Assembly: GCA_006176705.1 (NCBI GenBank)
Contig: QRFJ01001033.1
Span: forward strand, 62,001-126,000
Reading direction: 5' to 3'
Length of the DNA: 64,000 nucleotides
From: Cocos nucifera
Taxonomy: Eukaryota > Streptophyta > Magnoliopsida > Arecales > Arecaceae
Below the pieces are notes generated by a model. That model had not been told where the DNA came from. It was given only the letters and a program-made list of their open reading frames with translations, and made no database searches. Each line of letters opens with the position of its first letter. Position 1 is the first letter of the stretch. Positions 22,249 to 33,791 of the stretch are shown here, piece by piece. The position numbers and the translations under genes were made by a program.

Positions 22249-23177
22249 TATTGGAAAATGTGTCTTAAAGCCAATCATCAATCTGTTGATCGTTATGCTA
22301 ATCTTATAAATATAAATAATTTATTATTAAAAAAATATTTATTCTAGCATTTTTCATCATAAGTCTACATCTTCTAATGAACTCCTATATTGTGATGAAG
22401 TCCTTAGGACTATTTAGATTCGATGAAGAGAGGATTTATCGATTAGTTCTTAAAACTATTCATGACCAAATGATATATTATTAATCAAGATGATAATGTT
22501 TATCAAGTATAGATCATTATGTGCTATATGGATTGGTTGTCCTCTTAACCAAGGAGTGTGGAGATACTGGTATGGCATATAGGTGAGATATAAGGATACA
22601 TCATTACTGAATGTGACCAACTCAAAAGCATTCTACTATCAAGAATTGCTCTAATGGGATATGGGTATAAGTATTCCTTGGACTTGAGATCGCCACGGTG
22701 GCTTGCAAGCAACTCACTGTGCTTTGGTGTCAGACTACCTAAATTTTTAATTCAATGACGGAAGATTTCTAGGCACAGTTAAGTACTTATAAAGTTGGTG
22801 AGTGATCAAGATGGGATTGACCACTTTAAGAGTTTAGAGATAATGCATTGTTGTATTTCAATTTAGCAAAATCTTGATCAGGGTAATCCATGAGATGGAT
22901 TTGGTATTTTAAAATATAATGTGGATGACTTATCAGAGTTGATAGTTAAACCTGAGTCATCCTATGAGCATTTATAATTAAGGGGATGAATTATACGAAA
23001 ACTATATCCATATGGGTTCTAAGAGTGTTGCTTTATACATTCGATCTATCCGACCATCGGATATCATTGTTAGATGGTCACTTCGATTAGTATAGAAATT
23101 TATTTTTATGCTATCAGCTTAGATTCGAACCTATGTGGTCATACACATTAGAGGTCTCGATTTGATCGGATGGTTAA
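22249..23177 (+). repeat. Family B 5' LTR, first part
   Basis: It starts TATTGGAAAATGTGTC (ancestral TG appears as TA) and aligns collinearly with the 3' LTR start TGTTGAAAAATATGTC at 55665. Shared landmarks are tctacatcttctaatgaact (22371 and 55781), aaccaaggagt(g/a)tggagatac (22551 and 55967) and gatcaagatgggattgacca (22806 and 56220). It ends GATGGTTAA where the solo LTR begins. Its continuation is at 48538. Confidence 0.85.
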
Positions 23178-25067
23178 TATAACATCCCACTCCTAATTAA
23201 CTACGGGTGATGGTGCCACACTCCATCCTTATCTAAAGATCAAGAAAATTTCTAGGCTGTGACTAAGCTGCAATAACATTTAAACCTGCTCCAAACAATT
23301 ATCTCAAATACTTTCTCAATCAACATATATAATTTAATTTAACTCTTAATTTACTAAAGCACATAGCTCAATTTAACTCAACAATTTATGTAAGCTAATC
23401 CAAGGCTCCATACACAAAATTAACCTCAGGATTTTTAATTTACAAAATCATACTTTATACATACATTCCATTCATCGATCCATCCTTTTAATAGATATAT
23501 TTGTAAAACAAACTAAAACATTATATACATAACTATTTTTGGCTTAACTATCTCGGCTATACAATACTTTCCAAAATATATTTCTTTTACATGCTATTAT
23601 CACACAATACTTCCTCCACTAGAAGTGCTGATACATAAGCTGGTAAAACATCTTCAAATCCAGCTATTCTCAAAACTGCAAATAAAAAGAGTGAGGGGTG
23701 AGACTTGAAAAAATCTTAGTGAGTGGATAAATAATCTAACAATGGAAAATAAGAATTCTTAACTTATAATTCAATATAACAATAAAACTAAAATGTAAGA
23801 ACTACTTTTTGGAGCTTCACAAAGCTGAAATACCCCATTGGGTTAAAGCAAAATACCAAAAAGCTTCACAAAGCTGAAATATACCCCATCGGTATACGAA
23901 AGAGTTTCATAAAGCTGAAATATATCCCACCGGATTAAAGCAAAATATCAAACCATGCCATGCCAATACATGCTTTCTTCTCAGCTACTATTGACTGAAT
24001 CCTAGAAAATCCCTTCCAAAACAGTCAATAAATAGTATGTTATGATGCCAAATGATGTAAATAAACCCCACTGAGCAATCCAATACACTATCAAGCTCCA
24101 TTAGGCATTTCGATACACTACCAAATATTTGCCAAGCCCCACTAGGCATTTCAATACACTGCCAATCCCCACTGCATATTCATAAATGTAGACTATGGAG
24201 GTGCCAGCTCATGCCAATGTAAATGCTCATGCAATACAAGAATGCACTCCATAGGTTGATCACTCATATGGGTAATCTTTTCCAAAAATCAAACAAGCTG
24301 AAATTCTCCAAAGCTAAATAGTAAAAGCCAACAATTTCAATCCTTGCTTTTATGTTTGCATAAGTACATATATTAGCTGAAGAACATCAAAGTTCACTAT
24401 TTTTCAAAGTAAGTTATTTCCATAATAAAATATAATAAGTAAAACACTAAGGCTACATATGAAAATCCACTCACCTCAACTAGCTATTAGTTAAATGGGC
24501 TTACTCAAAGCACCTTTCCAAATCTTTTCTTTTCCTATATCATCAATAAATATTAATTAAACTCATATCTTATGATTCAAGATCGAAACTACGCATACTT
24601 TGCTTCCAAACTCTTATCTTAATCTTTTAACCATTCCCTCACTTGCTTGCTTTAGGTCTAGATAACTTCAATATAATTTAGATATTTCCAACCATTTAAT
24701 TCTGTTTCTATTCTCCCAATCAGTTTTGGATATAGCAAACACCATTTCAATTCATGGCTAAACCATCTACCCAACTTCAGCATCATAATAACATAATTCA
24801 ACTTCAACTTCAATTTTAAACTGAATAGCTTACTTTACTATAACTTAGGATCTGCTATAATACTTAAAAGATCAATTAAATTTGGTTTAAAGCAAAGGAG
24901 CCTTACCTTAAGTGATTAAAAATCTACTGCATAGGATTTTCTACTCAACTTCAGCACTTTTTTTCTTCCATACACCTTGATTACCATCAAATCTCTATTC
25001 CCTAACTGATCCTCCCTTATTTTGACTGAGAACAAGATCCTCTCTAGCTTTCTTCCCTCCTCTATCT
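23178..25067 (+). repeat. Solo LTR (gypsy-like), left part
   Basis: It begins TATAACATCCCACTCC. The matching end, CAAAATGTTATA, is at 48532. These are inverted ends of the TGTAACATCCC...ATGTTACA kind seen in gypsy (chromovirus/Del-like) LTRs, with one transition at each end. Flanks GTTAA (23173-23177) and GTTGA (48533-48537) are a 5-bp target duplication with one mismatch. Both parts together are about 2.9 kb and hold no coding sequence, so a solo LTR is the best reading. Internal repeats lie at 23810-24190. Confidence 0.7.
23810..24190. repeat. Short tandem repeats within the solo LTR
   Basis: gcttcacaaagctgaaatac-type units occur near 23814, 23863 and 23908 (45-49 bp apart). A second set around ccccactaggcatttcaata repeats about every 50 bp at 24087-24175. 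Both are imperfect and non-coding. Confidence 0.65.
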
Positions 25068-26436
25068 TGATAAGTAACATAAATTCACCAATAAAAGTAT
25101 TAATTTATCAATTAATTTATATTAATTTTTAAGAATTAATGATCAATTTATATATTTTTGAAAAATTAATATTTTTATTAATTAAAAAATTAATTAAAAA
25201 ATAATAAAAATTAAAAAATAAAATTTTATTATCAATGGAATGAGCTTATTTTTTTGATCACAATGAAATAAGTTTTGAGTAAAATAGAGCTAAAATGAAG
25301 AAGATATGAATTTCTAAAGAAATAAAATAAATAAAAATTAAATGAAAAATAACATACGGCTCAATCGGCTCAAGTTGCCGTGCCATATCAGTCGGCGCAT
25401 CCAAACGCACCGAGCCAAGCTGATAAAGCCAGTGCACCAAGCCAGCCATGCTAGCCGACTCAGCTGCGAAAGCCGTCAATCAGTCCACGATCCTGGCATG
25501 GACCGCCAGCTCAGTAGAAATCGATGAATCACGGAGCGACACATGGTTGACCTAGACCCTTAAAGGATTCATAGAAAATCTATCATGGCTCATAGGGAAT
25601 TTTGGACTTTTCACTCGATGATAGGAGGTGCTGATTCATTGCGGTGCAGACGATCCATGCAGTCCATGGGAATAGTAATTACGCAATCGTGCGGCTCTAG
25701 TTGCTTGCGGTCAAGATCAAACAATGGAGGAAATTTCCTACTTCATGCTTCATGCGGATCGCCATCCAACGACAATGCTCGATCTAGGGGATGATCCGAT
25801 GGCAGAGAGAGCACCCGATAGTGATCAGGACACCCAACGCGCGATCTATGGTCAGATTTTCTCCATCAATGTATGATCAACGATCAGAATTTAATCCGAC
25901 CTGATCTGAACCGATATACATCCAATTTTGGCATTTTTTGGATCCTTTGATCCATATCTGATAGCTAGATTTCATCCAGAGCAACAAAATTCATCCATAA
26001 CTCTTTTTTAATCAGAGATCAGTCTATTTTATTTTTTTTATGTATTTAAATTATGAACTTTTTAATAAATGCAATATTTATTTTCATGTTCTTTAATTTC
26101 ATGCTCTTTATTTTTGTTGTAATTTAATTTTTATACTTTAATTATTGCTTTTTATTTTATTGCAAGTAGATGCTAAGATCTAACTAGTAGATCTTAGTAC
26201 CAAGTTTAAATTTTTGCACCTTTTAATTTTCACTTTTAATTTTCCGACTTTACTTTTGATTTTAAAACTCTTTTCTTTTCTTTTCTTTTTCAAAAATCAA
26301 AGATTTCAAAACTAAAACACAACCTTTCCTATGGATTCGAATCGACTCATTGCTATCCACGTATTTTTAATTATTTTAAGAAGTTAGATTAAACTGATAA
26401 TCATAGTATTTTAACAACAACATTGCATTCTTATCA
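25068..26436 (+). repeat. Athila 5' LTR, lacking its core promoter
   Basis: It starts TGATAAGTAACATAAATTC and ends GCATTCTTATCA, 1369 bp. The 3' LTR partner is 1593 bp. The main difference is a block present at about 46835-47091 of the 3' LTR and absent here after 26014; the junction shows an ATC shared by both edges. The missing block contains the TATA box and probable transcription start, so this LTR should not drive transcription. Confidence 0.85.
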
Positions 26437-26442
26437 AGTTTT

Positions 26443-26458
26443 TGGTGCCATTGTCGGG
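26443..26458 (+). other. Athila primer-binding site
   Basis: TGGTGCCATTGTCGGG, six bases after the LTR end, is a variant of the TGGCGCCGTTGCCGGG site usual in this group. The differences are transitions. Confidence 0.75.
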
Positions 26459-27566
26459 AAAGGCATGAACATTAAATTTTTGATCTATTTAATTTTTCTA
26501 TAAATAAAATTTTTATTTTCTTATAAATATTGCTTCTTAACATTTTTTTATTTTGTAGAAAAAAAGGTTAAAGAACAAAAAGAACCAGGGCAAGGAACAA
26601 ATCATTCAGTTTTGCTTGGTGAGATCAATCCTAACCCTAGTCCTCTTTTCTTATTTATTTATTTACTTTATTTTTAAATTAATTTAAAAAAATATCCATT
26701 TAAATCTAATTAAAAGCTTCATGATAAGATTAGAAATTCTAACTGTTTAGAGCATGCATCATATTAGTTTTATTTTTATTTTTATTTTTTTAGTGATTGC
26801 TGGAGGCAAGGTAAGTCTTTCAGAATTCAATTAGTTGCATGCATCTAGTTTAAATTGCATAGAACCCTTTGATTGAAAATTTTTTGTGCATATTTATATT
26901 AAACCAACTTAAGGGCACAACCCAATTAAACAAGATAAGGTGGGGATTTGATCACCCTTCCTTGGCCCACAAACAATCAACCAGCATCTTGCATTGACCT
27001 AAGCCTTTAATTTTAAAATCAATTAGACATCAGCCCTAAGAGCTCGAGCTCAATAGGACAAAGAACCCTAAGAGTTGAACCAAGTTAGGGTTAGTCAATT
27101 TGACTGGTGTCTAGAAAAGTGGTTTAAGAACGACTGGATCCGAAGGAAGGTGGTTTCTAATTAGTTTTGTTAGCTTATCTGGCCAAGTACAATTGGTGTC
27201 TAAGGCAAGCAACAAGGAAACTCCCACCGGCCTTACACTTATCTGGCTAGTTGATTGGCTGATCCTACACTTGGAGTTCTCAAAGGCTGACTTGGAACAG
27301 TTAGGAGCTGTCTAGGTCTAGGCTAATCTTAGGTTAGAATTAATTTATTTGAAAATAAAAATTTTTACTTTAGATATTTTCAATCTCTATTGCCCTGACA
27401 TAAGGTTGCCCTAGCATAACAGGAAGTTATGTTACATGGTTGTCCTAGGGTATGAAAAGGTTGAATTAACTTCGAACTTAAAAAAAGAGAGTTTAAAAAA
27501 AATAAAATAAAATAAAATAAAATAAAAATTAAGGACATTGAGAATATAGTAAATTCTCCAAGACCA
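26459..27566. other. Athila leader between the primer-binding site and gag
   Basis: About 1.1 kb of non-coding sequence. It includes an (aaaat)n microsatellite at about 27500-27530 and the text gttagcttatctggccaagt (27168) with a related copy near 27237, which are typical of gypsy leaders. I see no other feature. Confidence 0.5.
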
Positions 27567-28787
27567 GTGTGGAGAAGGATTTCAGGTCGACTAGTCAAAA
27601 TAGATTTAGTTCCTATTTCAGATCCTACAACCTCAATATCTACAATGGATTTAGCAAATCAGCCTCAGCCTCAAACCCTTAAGGACTTATATTATCCAAT
27701 TGATTCCATCCAATCCTCTTGCATCAGGTTGCCCCAATCCACAACAAACAACTTTGAAATTAAACCTCATATCATTAACATGCTTCCAAAATTCACGGAA
27801 ATAGAGGATATATATATATTCATTAGGAAATTTGAAGAGGTTTATGCAACCATGAAACTACAACAATTGTCAGAGGATGAAATCAAAATGAGATTAATCA
27901 ATTTTGCCCTTAAGGATAATGCCAAAAAATGGCTTTATAGTCTTCCAAATCATTCTATCATGACCTGGGAGGGCTTTGTGAGAATATTCTTAAAAAAATA
28001 TTTTTCTCATCATAAAACAACTAAAATTAGAAACGAAATAAACCAATTCTATCAACTAGTTAGTGAATCATTTTGGAAATACTTCGATCAATTCAAGAAC
28101 CTCTTGACCCAATACCCACACCATGGAATAGAAACTTGGAGGCTATGCCAAATAATTTATGAAGGGTTAGATTCAAATTCTCGAACAATGCTAGAGTCCA
28201 TGTGGCAGGGATAATTTATGTACAAAAAACCAAATGAAGCCTGACAATTTCTAGATGACCTGGCCGAGAAAAGTTTACAATGAAAAACAACTAGGGAACT
28301 AGAAAAATCCACACCTTCAAGAGGTGGAATATACCAAATTCAAACCTTCCTAGCTGTAGAAGCCAAAATTACAACTTTGACACGTAGGTCAGAGATCTTA
28401 GAACTTCAGAGACCAGCCAGTGTGAACCAAGTGTCTACACCCATGTGCAAGGGGTGCAATGCACTAGACCATGTCCTTAAGGAATGTCTCCTCCCAATGA
28501 ACCAATTAGATAATGGATGTGCACAAGTGAATACCACATATCAGAGATTGTTGAACAATCCCTATGCATCCACTTATAACCTAGGTTGGAGGAATCATCC
28601 AAATTTTTTATGGTCACAAAATCCAAATGTAGGCGGTCCAAGTTTCAATCAGCAGAACCCAAGGTCTAATCCTGTGATAAACACCCTACCACCACTAGAC
28701 TTTAATATTAATGAAAAGAAACTTAGTTCTTTAGAGAAAAGCCTGAAAGCCCTAGCCAATCTAATGCTGACACCAATGCCATCTTAA
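27567..28787 (+). pseudogene. Athila gag, two open blocks
   Basis: The likely start is the Met of MDLANQPQPQTLKDLYYP (27645), inside an open frame from 27567. The retrotransposon gag domain is clear: PKFTEIEDIYIFIRKFEEV, LINFALKDNAKKWLYSLP, SIMTWEGFVRIFLKKYF and FDQFKNLLTQYPHHGIETW. The frame stops at 28214 (after MWQG) and again near 28235 and 28279. It then resumes at 28377-28787 with a zinc knuckle of the exact form CX2CX4HX4C (CKGCNALDHVLKEC) and an Asn/Pro-rich tail. Gag would form the particle and bind RNA. This copy has in-frame stops and is inactive. Confidence 0.87.
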
Positions 28788-29300
28788 GCAATTTCATGCA
28801 AACCATAGGTCAAATTCTGAATTCAAATTCTTAGGCCATAGCCTGCTTGTAAATGCAAGTGAGTCAGCTAGCATCTACCATAAGTGAACGTGAACGAGGT
28901 AGGCTACCTAGCCAACCTGAGCCCAACCCAAGGAATCAAAATGGTAGACCATCCCAAGGAACCAGGTTAATCAAGTTAATGCTATTCATTCCTTGATATT
29001 AAGAAAATAAGTGGATAATAAGGTAAATACACCTAACACTAGAGAAGACTTGAGTGCTGAGTCTGTTGAGCCACCCAATGAACAATCTACCTTACAAACT
29101 CAAGCTCTTGAAACTGATAGTGCACTAAACCAGATGCCCACAATCTCTAGAGCTCCTTTCTCAAATTGATTAAGGTCTAATAAGCAATGGAAATATTTAG
29201 ATAAAATGTTAGAGGATATTTAAGTAAGTTCAAGTAAATATTCCTCTAACTAGACATGATCCAACAAGTTTCGACTTATGCCAAATTCTTAAAAGACCTT
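28788..29300. other. Athila gag-protease linker, degenerate
   Basis: Text here still reads as Athila linker in patches (for example ASTISERERGRLPSQPEP-like at about 28870-28920), but stops are frequent. No separate gene is supported. Confidence 0.5.
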
Positions 29301-30253
29301 TGCACCAAGGAAAAAGATGACTAACGTACCAAAGAAGAGCTTTCTTAGCAGCAAGTGTGAGTTCATATTTGTTAAGTCATATGCCTATAAAGTACAAGGA
29401 CCCAGGTTCTCCAACAATTTCATGTGTCATAGGAGAAACTCACATTGAGAAGGTGTTACTTGATTTCAGGGGCTAGTGTAAATATTTTGCCCTTATTCAG
29501 TTTATAAGCAATTAGGATTGGGAAAGCTTCAGCCAATAGGGATCACATTACAATTAGCAGATCGATCCTTTAGAATCCCCAAGGGAAATGGAAGAAGATG
29601 TTTTGATTAAGGTTGGAAGTTTTATCTTTCCAGTTGATTTTGTCATTTTGGAGACTGAGCCAATATCAAATCCTAAGGGTCAAATCATAGTGATTTTAGG
29701 AAGATCATTCCTAGCTACTGCTAATGCTAAAATCAATTATTAGAATGGACTTATGAAACTATCTTTTGGAAACATGACTATCGAGCTGAATATTTTCAAT
29801 TTGGAACAGGAATCTACCAAGCATGCTAATGTAAGTGTAGTCCAAGATGAAATTTATGAACCCATAGACATTAGCGATGAGGAAAGTCGATCTTGAATCT
29901 AGTATCTGGCCAACCCATGAATATCAAGAACCTAAATAAAATACTTGGAGATAATAAAAATGGCCAGAGATGGGAGCCTCCCACTGAACCACTCATAGAA
30001 ATGACTAAACCATCACTCTGAGTCATCAAAAGAAAGAGGCACCCAAAGTAGAGTTGAAACCTCTCCCTGAGCACCTCAAGTATGTATATTTAGGTCCAGA
30101 GAAAACCTTTGCCTATAATTATTGCATCAGACCTAAATCCTAACTAAGAGGAGGAATTATTGGCAGTCTTAAGAGAAAATTGAGAAGCAATAGACTGAAC
30201 CATGGCAGACATTAAAGAAATAAGCCCTTCCATAGTTCAACATAGGATACACC
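29301..30253 (+). pseudogene. Athila protease and RT N-terminal extension
   Basis: The retropepsin region is recognisable near 29455-29760. The active-site neighbourhood reads LLDFRG then GASVNILP with a frame slip, where the family has a D-L/S-G-A-S motif. Downstream are GSFIFPVDFVILETEPISN and ILGRSFLATANAKIN. Further on, LKPLPEHLKYVYLGPEKTF and the text before 30253 (tagttcaacataggatacacc) are the segment just ahead of the RT palm. The family A LTR is inserted at 30254. The RT palm itself is not seen and should lie in or beyond the gap. Confidence 0.8.
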
Positions 30254-31996
30254 TGTTAGATATATGTGTCCTAGAAGCCAGAATTGGCTGACACTTGTAA
30301 TACACTTCTAGGGGCAAAATTATAATTTTGACTATAATCAATAAAATGGGATTATTTTCTATCACATATGTGTATTTAGTGTCTGTGATACATCCTTTGA
30401 GTTAATGGTAATGATAATTCATATTTTCAAGGGTTGAAAATTTAAGACATGAATAATCATTATTAACTCATAAAATGCTCCCGACCATAGGATCATCATG
30501 AGGATGGTGATTGATCCAGAAGGTTAGTGTACAATCGCTTCTCTTTAGTAGATGAGTCTTGAGTCTACGGTGTGGAGACACCGGAGCGAGAGTACAGGTA
30601 CTCGTTAGAGAACGAGGGCACTGAGCGTGACCACCTCGAGTAGTCATTAGGAAGTCTACCTTCTCGTCAATGACTGACTCGATGCTGCAGTGGTGTGTCT
30701 GGTTCTTTGACCTGAGGTGCATCGGCAGTTCACCTTGAGGGTGTTATAGTTTGACTACACCATTACTCGGTCTCCTAGCCATATGGAACCCTGAGGTGTA
30801 TGTTGGCTATAGCATGTTCATTGTAGGAACTGGATTGCATCAAGATGGAATCTATCTACCTCGGTGGTAGAGGAGCAGCCCTATGATGATCATGAGAATC
30901 AAGTCCAGAAGCCCATGGCCATGGTAGAGTGAAATAATAGAAAGAGTTTCTATTTAGATTTTCACATTGGACTTGAATCGAATGATTACATCATATGACA
31001 GAGACTAGGGTTTGACGAGTTCACCTTAACCCTAATCTGATCGGGGCTCAAGATAGAAGAACTTAATCACACAGGTAGCTGCACCAAGAGGTTCGCATTC
31101 AGCTCTGATGGGTTGCCACCATATACTGCTAGGTGTCACTGGTGGATTTTGGGAGCAATTAGAATGATTTAGATGATCGATCATTCTAGCTGTTCGAATC
31201 AGAAGAGTTCTGATCCATCGAAAGGAGTTTCGATGATGTCGATGATAGAGATCATGACATATCCCATTACCATACAGAACTGAACCTAACTGGGTCACAC
31301 AAACAAGGGTTTGAATCTGGTGATCATCAATTGAACTGATCTAGTTCAATTGATCTGAATGAGATTCAATTAGGTTCAAGGAAATCGTGCTAGCACTCGA
31401 TTGAACCTAACGTTCTTCTTTTACTATCATAAATAAGTTGTCCTGACTGAGCCAAAGGAGTTTGTGCTCAATCAGAGGCCTTCATATGGTCTGACTGGAG
31501 GTTGTCCAAGTTCAGAAAAGGTTGTCTTATTTTGTAAGACATTACCTGCCATTTTTGGTCACCTGCCATTTCTTGTTCTTTGACTTTGGTCAAAAGTCTG
31601 ACCTTTGACTGGTCAAATGTTGACCATTGACACTTTGACTTCTGTCCACATGTCATGCACCTATTGGAGAGCTGGTGGGGGCCTATCCCCATGCCAGAAC
31701 CTGGCAAGGAGGAGGGCGCACGCCACCCTTGGCGTGTGCCCAAGTTGGAGGCGCCCAGGAGTCCCTGTTGGATAGGGACTCCATCTCCTTTTTGGATTCC
31801 AATTAGAGTTCTCCTAAGAACCAACTTTGACTGGTCTTAGGCACCCTCTAAGGAGGAATCCAGGGGACTCTATTCCCACCAATCAGATTTAGATCTGATT
31901 TCACAAAGGGTTGTGATTGGTTGGGAAGAAGAGGAGTTGGATCACAGACGTAGTCTATAAATAAGACCCTGCGCCCAACTCAGATTTAAGATTGAA
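30254..31996 (+). repeat. Family A copia LTR, plus orientation, cut by the gap
   Basis: It starts TGTTAGATATATGTGTCC and matches the reverse complement of the LTR at 33792-36070, at about 96 percent by eye, until the Ns begin. About 1.74 kb of an expected 2.28 kb is present, through the TATA box. The flank ACACC (30249-30253) would be one target duplication. It could be a solo LTR or the 5' LTR of a complete element whose body is lost in the gap. It is a different copy from the minus-strand element. Confidence 0.85.
31956..31963 (+). promoter_or_regulatory. TATA box of the family A LTR (plus copy)
   Basis: TATAAATA, about 1.7 kb from the LTR start, is followed by AGACCCTGCGCCCAAC. The same sequence occurs in both LTRs of the minus-strand copy. 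Confidence 0.65.
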
Positions 31997-32996
31997 NNNN
32001 NNNNNNNNNNNNNNNNNNNNNNNNNNNNNNNNNNNNNNNNNNNNNNNNNNNNNNNNNNNNNNNNNNNNNNNNNNNNNNNNNNNNNNNNNNNNNNNNNNNN
32101 NNNNNNNNNNNNNNNNNNNNNNNNNNNNNNNNNNNNNNNNNNNNNNNNNNNNNNNNNNNNNNNNNNNNNNNNNNNNNNNNNNNNNNNNNNNNNNNNNNNN
32201 NNNNNNNNNNNNNNNNNNNNNNNNNNNNNNNNNNNNNNNNNNNNNNNNNNNNNNNNNNNNNNNNNNNNNNNNNNNNNNNNNNNNNNNNNNNNNNNNNNNN
32301 NNNNNNNNNNNNNNNNNNNNNNNNNNNNNNNNNNNNNNNNNNNNNNNNNNNNNNNNNNNNNNNNNNNNNNNNNNNNNNNNNNNNNNNNNNNNNNNNNNNN
32401 NNNNNNNNNNNNNNNNNNNNNNNNNNNNNNNNNNNNNNNNNNNNNNNNNNNNNNNNNNNNNNNNNNNNNNNNNNNNNNNNNNNNNNNNNNNNNNNNNNNN
32501 NNNNNNNNNNNNNNNNNNNNNNNNNNNNNNNNNNNNNNNNNNNNNNNNNNNNNNNNNNNNNNNNNNNNNNNNNNNNNNNNNNNNNNNNNNNNNNNNNNNN
32601 NNNNNNNNNNNNNNNNNNNNNNNNNNNNNNNNNNNNNNNNNNNNNNNNNNNNNNNNNNNNNNNNNNNNNNNNNNNNNNNNNNNNNNNNNNNNNNNNNNNN
32701 NNNNNNNNNNNNNNNNNNNNNNNNNNNNNNNNNNNNNNNNNNNNNNNNNNNNNNNNNNNNNNNNNNNNNNNNNNNNNNNNNNNNNNNNNNNNNNNNNNNN
32801 NNNNNNNNNNNNNNNNNNNNNNNNNNNNNNNNNNNNNNNNNNNNNNNNNNNNNNNNNNNNNNNNNNNNNNNNNNNNNNNNNNNNNNNNNNNNNNNNNNNN
32901 NNNNNNNNNNNNNNNNNNNNNNNNNNNNNNNNNNNNNNNNNNNNNNNNNNNNNNNNNNNNNNNNNNNNNNNNNNNNNNNNNNNNNNNNNNNNNNNN
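31997..32996. other. Assembly gap, 1000 Ns
   Basis: Exactly 1000 unknown bases, which suggests a placeholder and not a measured size. The left edge is inside a family A LTR and the right edge inside Athila RNase H. The missing sequence must therefore include at least about 0.5 kb of LTR plus the Athila RT palm, which is already more than 1 kb. Confidence 0.95.
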
Positions 32997-33791
32997 GGTC
33001 CTATTTGGTTGGATCTCATGTTATTGTCTATACTGATCACTCAGCCATTAGACATCTTCTAGCAAAGAAAAATGCTAAGGTACGTTTAATTCGATGGATC
33101 TTGTTCCTTCAAGAATTTGATCTGAAAATTAAGGACAAGAAAGGAACAGAGAATGCAGTTGCTGATCACTTATCCCAAATCATAGTTGCGCCATCTAATG
33201 AACCACCTATCAATGAGTATTTTTTAGATGAACAACTCATGTCGGTGTCCACTGAACCTTGGAATGCGGATATTATGAATTATTTAGCCATTGGTAAAGT
33301 GCCTTCTCATTGGACTAGTCAGGATAAACATAAATTCTTTTCTCAAGTAAAGTATTTCATTTGGGATGATCCATATCTATTTAAATAGTATCCTGATCAG
33401 ATCATTAGCAGGTGTGTCCTTGATAATGAGGTTAAAAGTACTCTATCATTTTATCATGACCAAGCATGTGGTGGTCAATTCGCATCTAAGAAGATTGCTA
33501 CCAAAGTACTTCAATGTGGATTTTATTAGCCTAATTTATTTAAGGATGCACATGTGTACTGTAAAAGTTGTGATCGATGCCAACAAATGGGTCAGATTAC
33601 AAAGAGAGAATTATGCATCATCCAATCTGTATAAAATTTTGATGTCTGGGATTGTTTTAGGCCATTTGAATTCTTTATATGAGTATTTATGCTATTATTA
33701 TTTCCAAGTGGTAGAAGTATCATGCAGCAATATATTTATTAATTTTTAGAAAATATCTTCTCACTTGTACTCTAAGCATCATAGTGATCGG
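32997..33791 (+). pseudogene. Athila RNase H and integrase N-terminal half
   Basis: The open frame 33005-33388 has VIVYTDHSAIRHLLAKK, then LIRWILFLQEFDLKIKD and GTENAVADHLSQI, the end of gypsy RNase H with its YTDH and ADHLS landmarks. After a stop at 33388 the integrase zinc-binding domain follows (HDQACGGQFASKKIATKVLQ, then YCKSCDRCQQMG, 33450-33590), and a decayed core start follows that. Text at 33775-33791 leads into the second catalytic Asp region (SD, then R), where the family A copia is inserted. The gene continues at 43967. Confidence 0.85.

Noticed and set aside
24060..24190. CRISPR-like regular repeats
   Set aside because: The units are imperfect, the spacers resemble one another, and the context is a plant LTR; this is an ordinary tandem repeat.
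25258..25794. Three frames of 61-73 residues at the start of the Athila LTR
   Set aside because: They overlap on both strands within the LTR. The corresponding region of the 3' LTR (46150-46650) does not keep them open in the same way.
31955..33062. Reading frames of about 360 residues on both strands
   Set aside because: They consist almost wholly of unknown residues from the N gap. Only the real sequence right of 32997 carries coding similarity.
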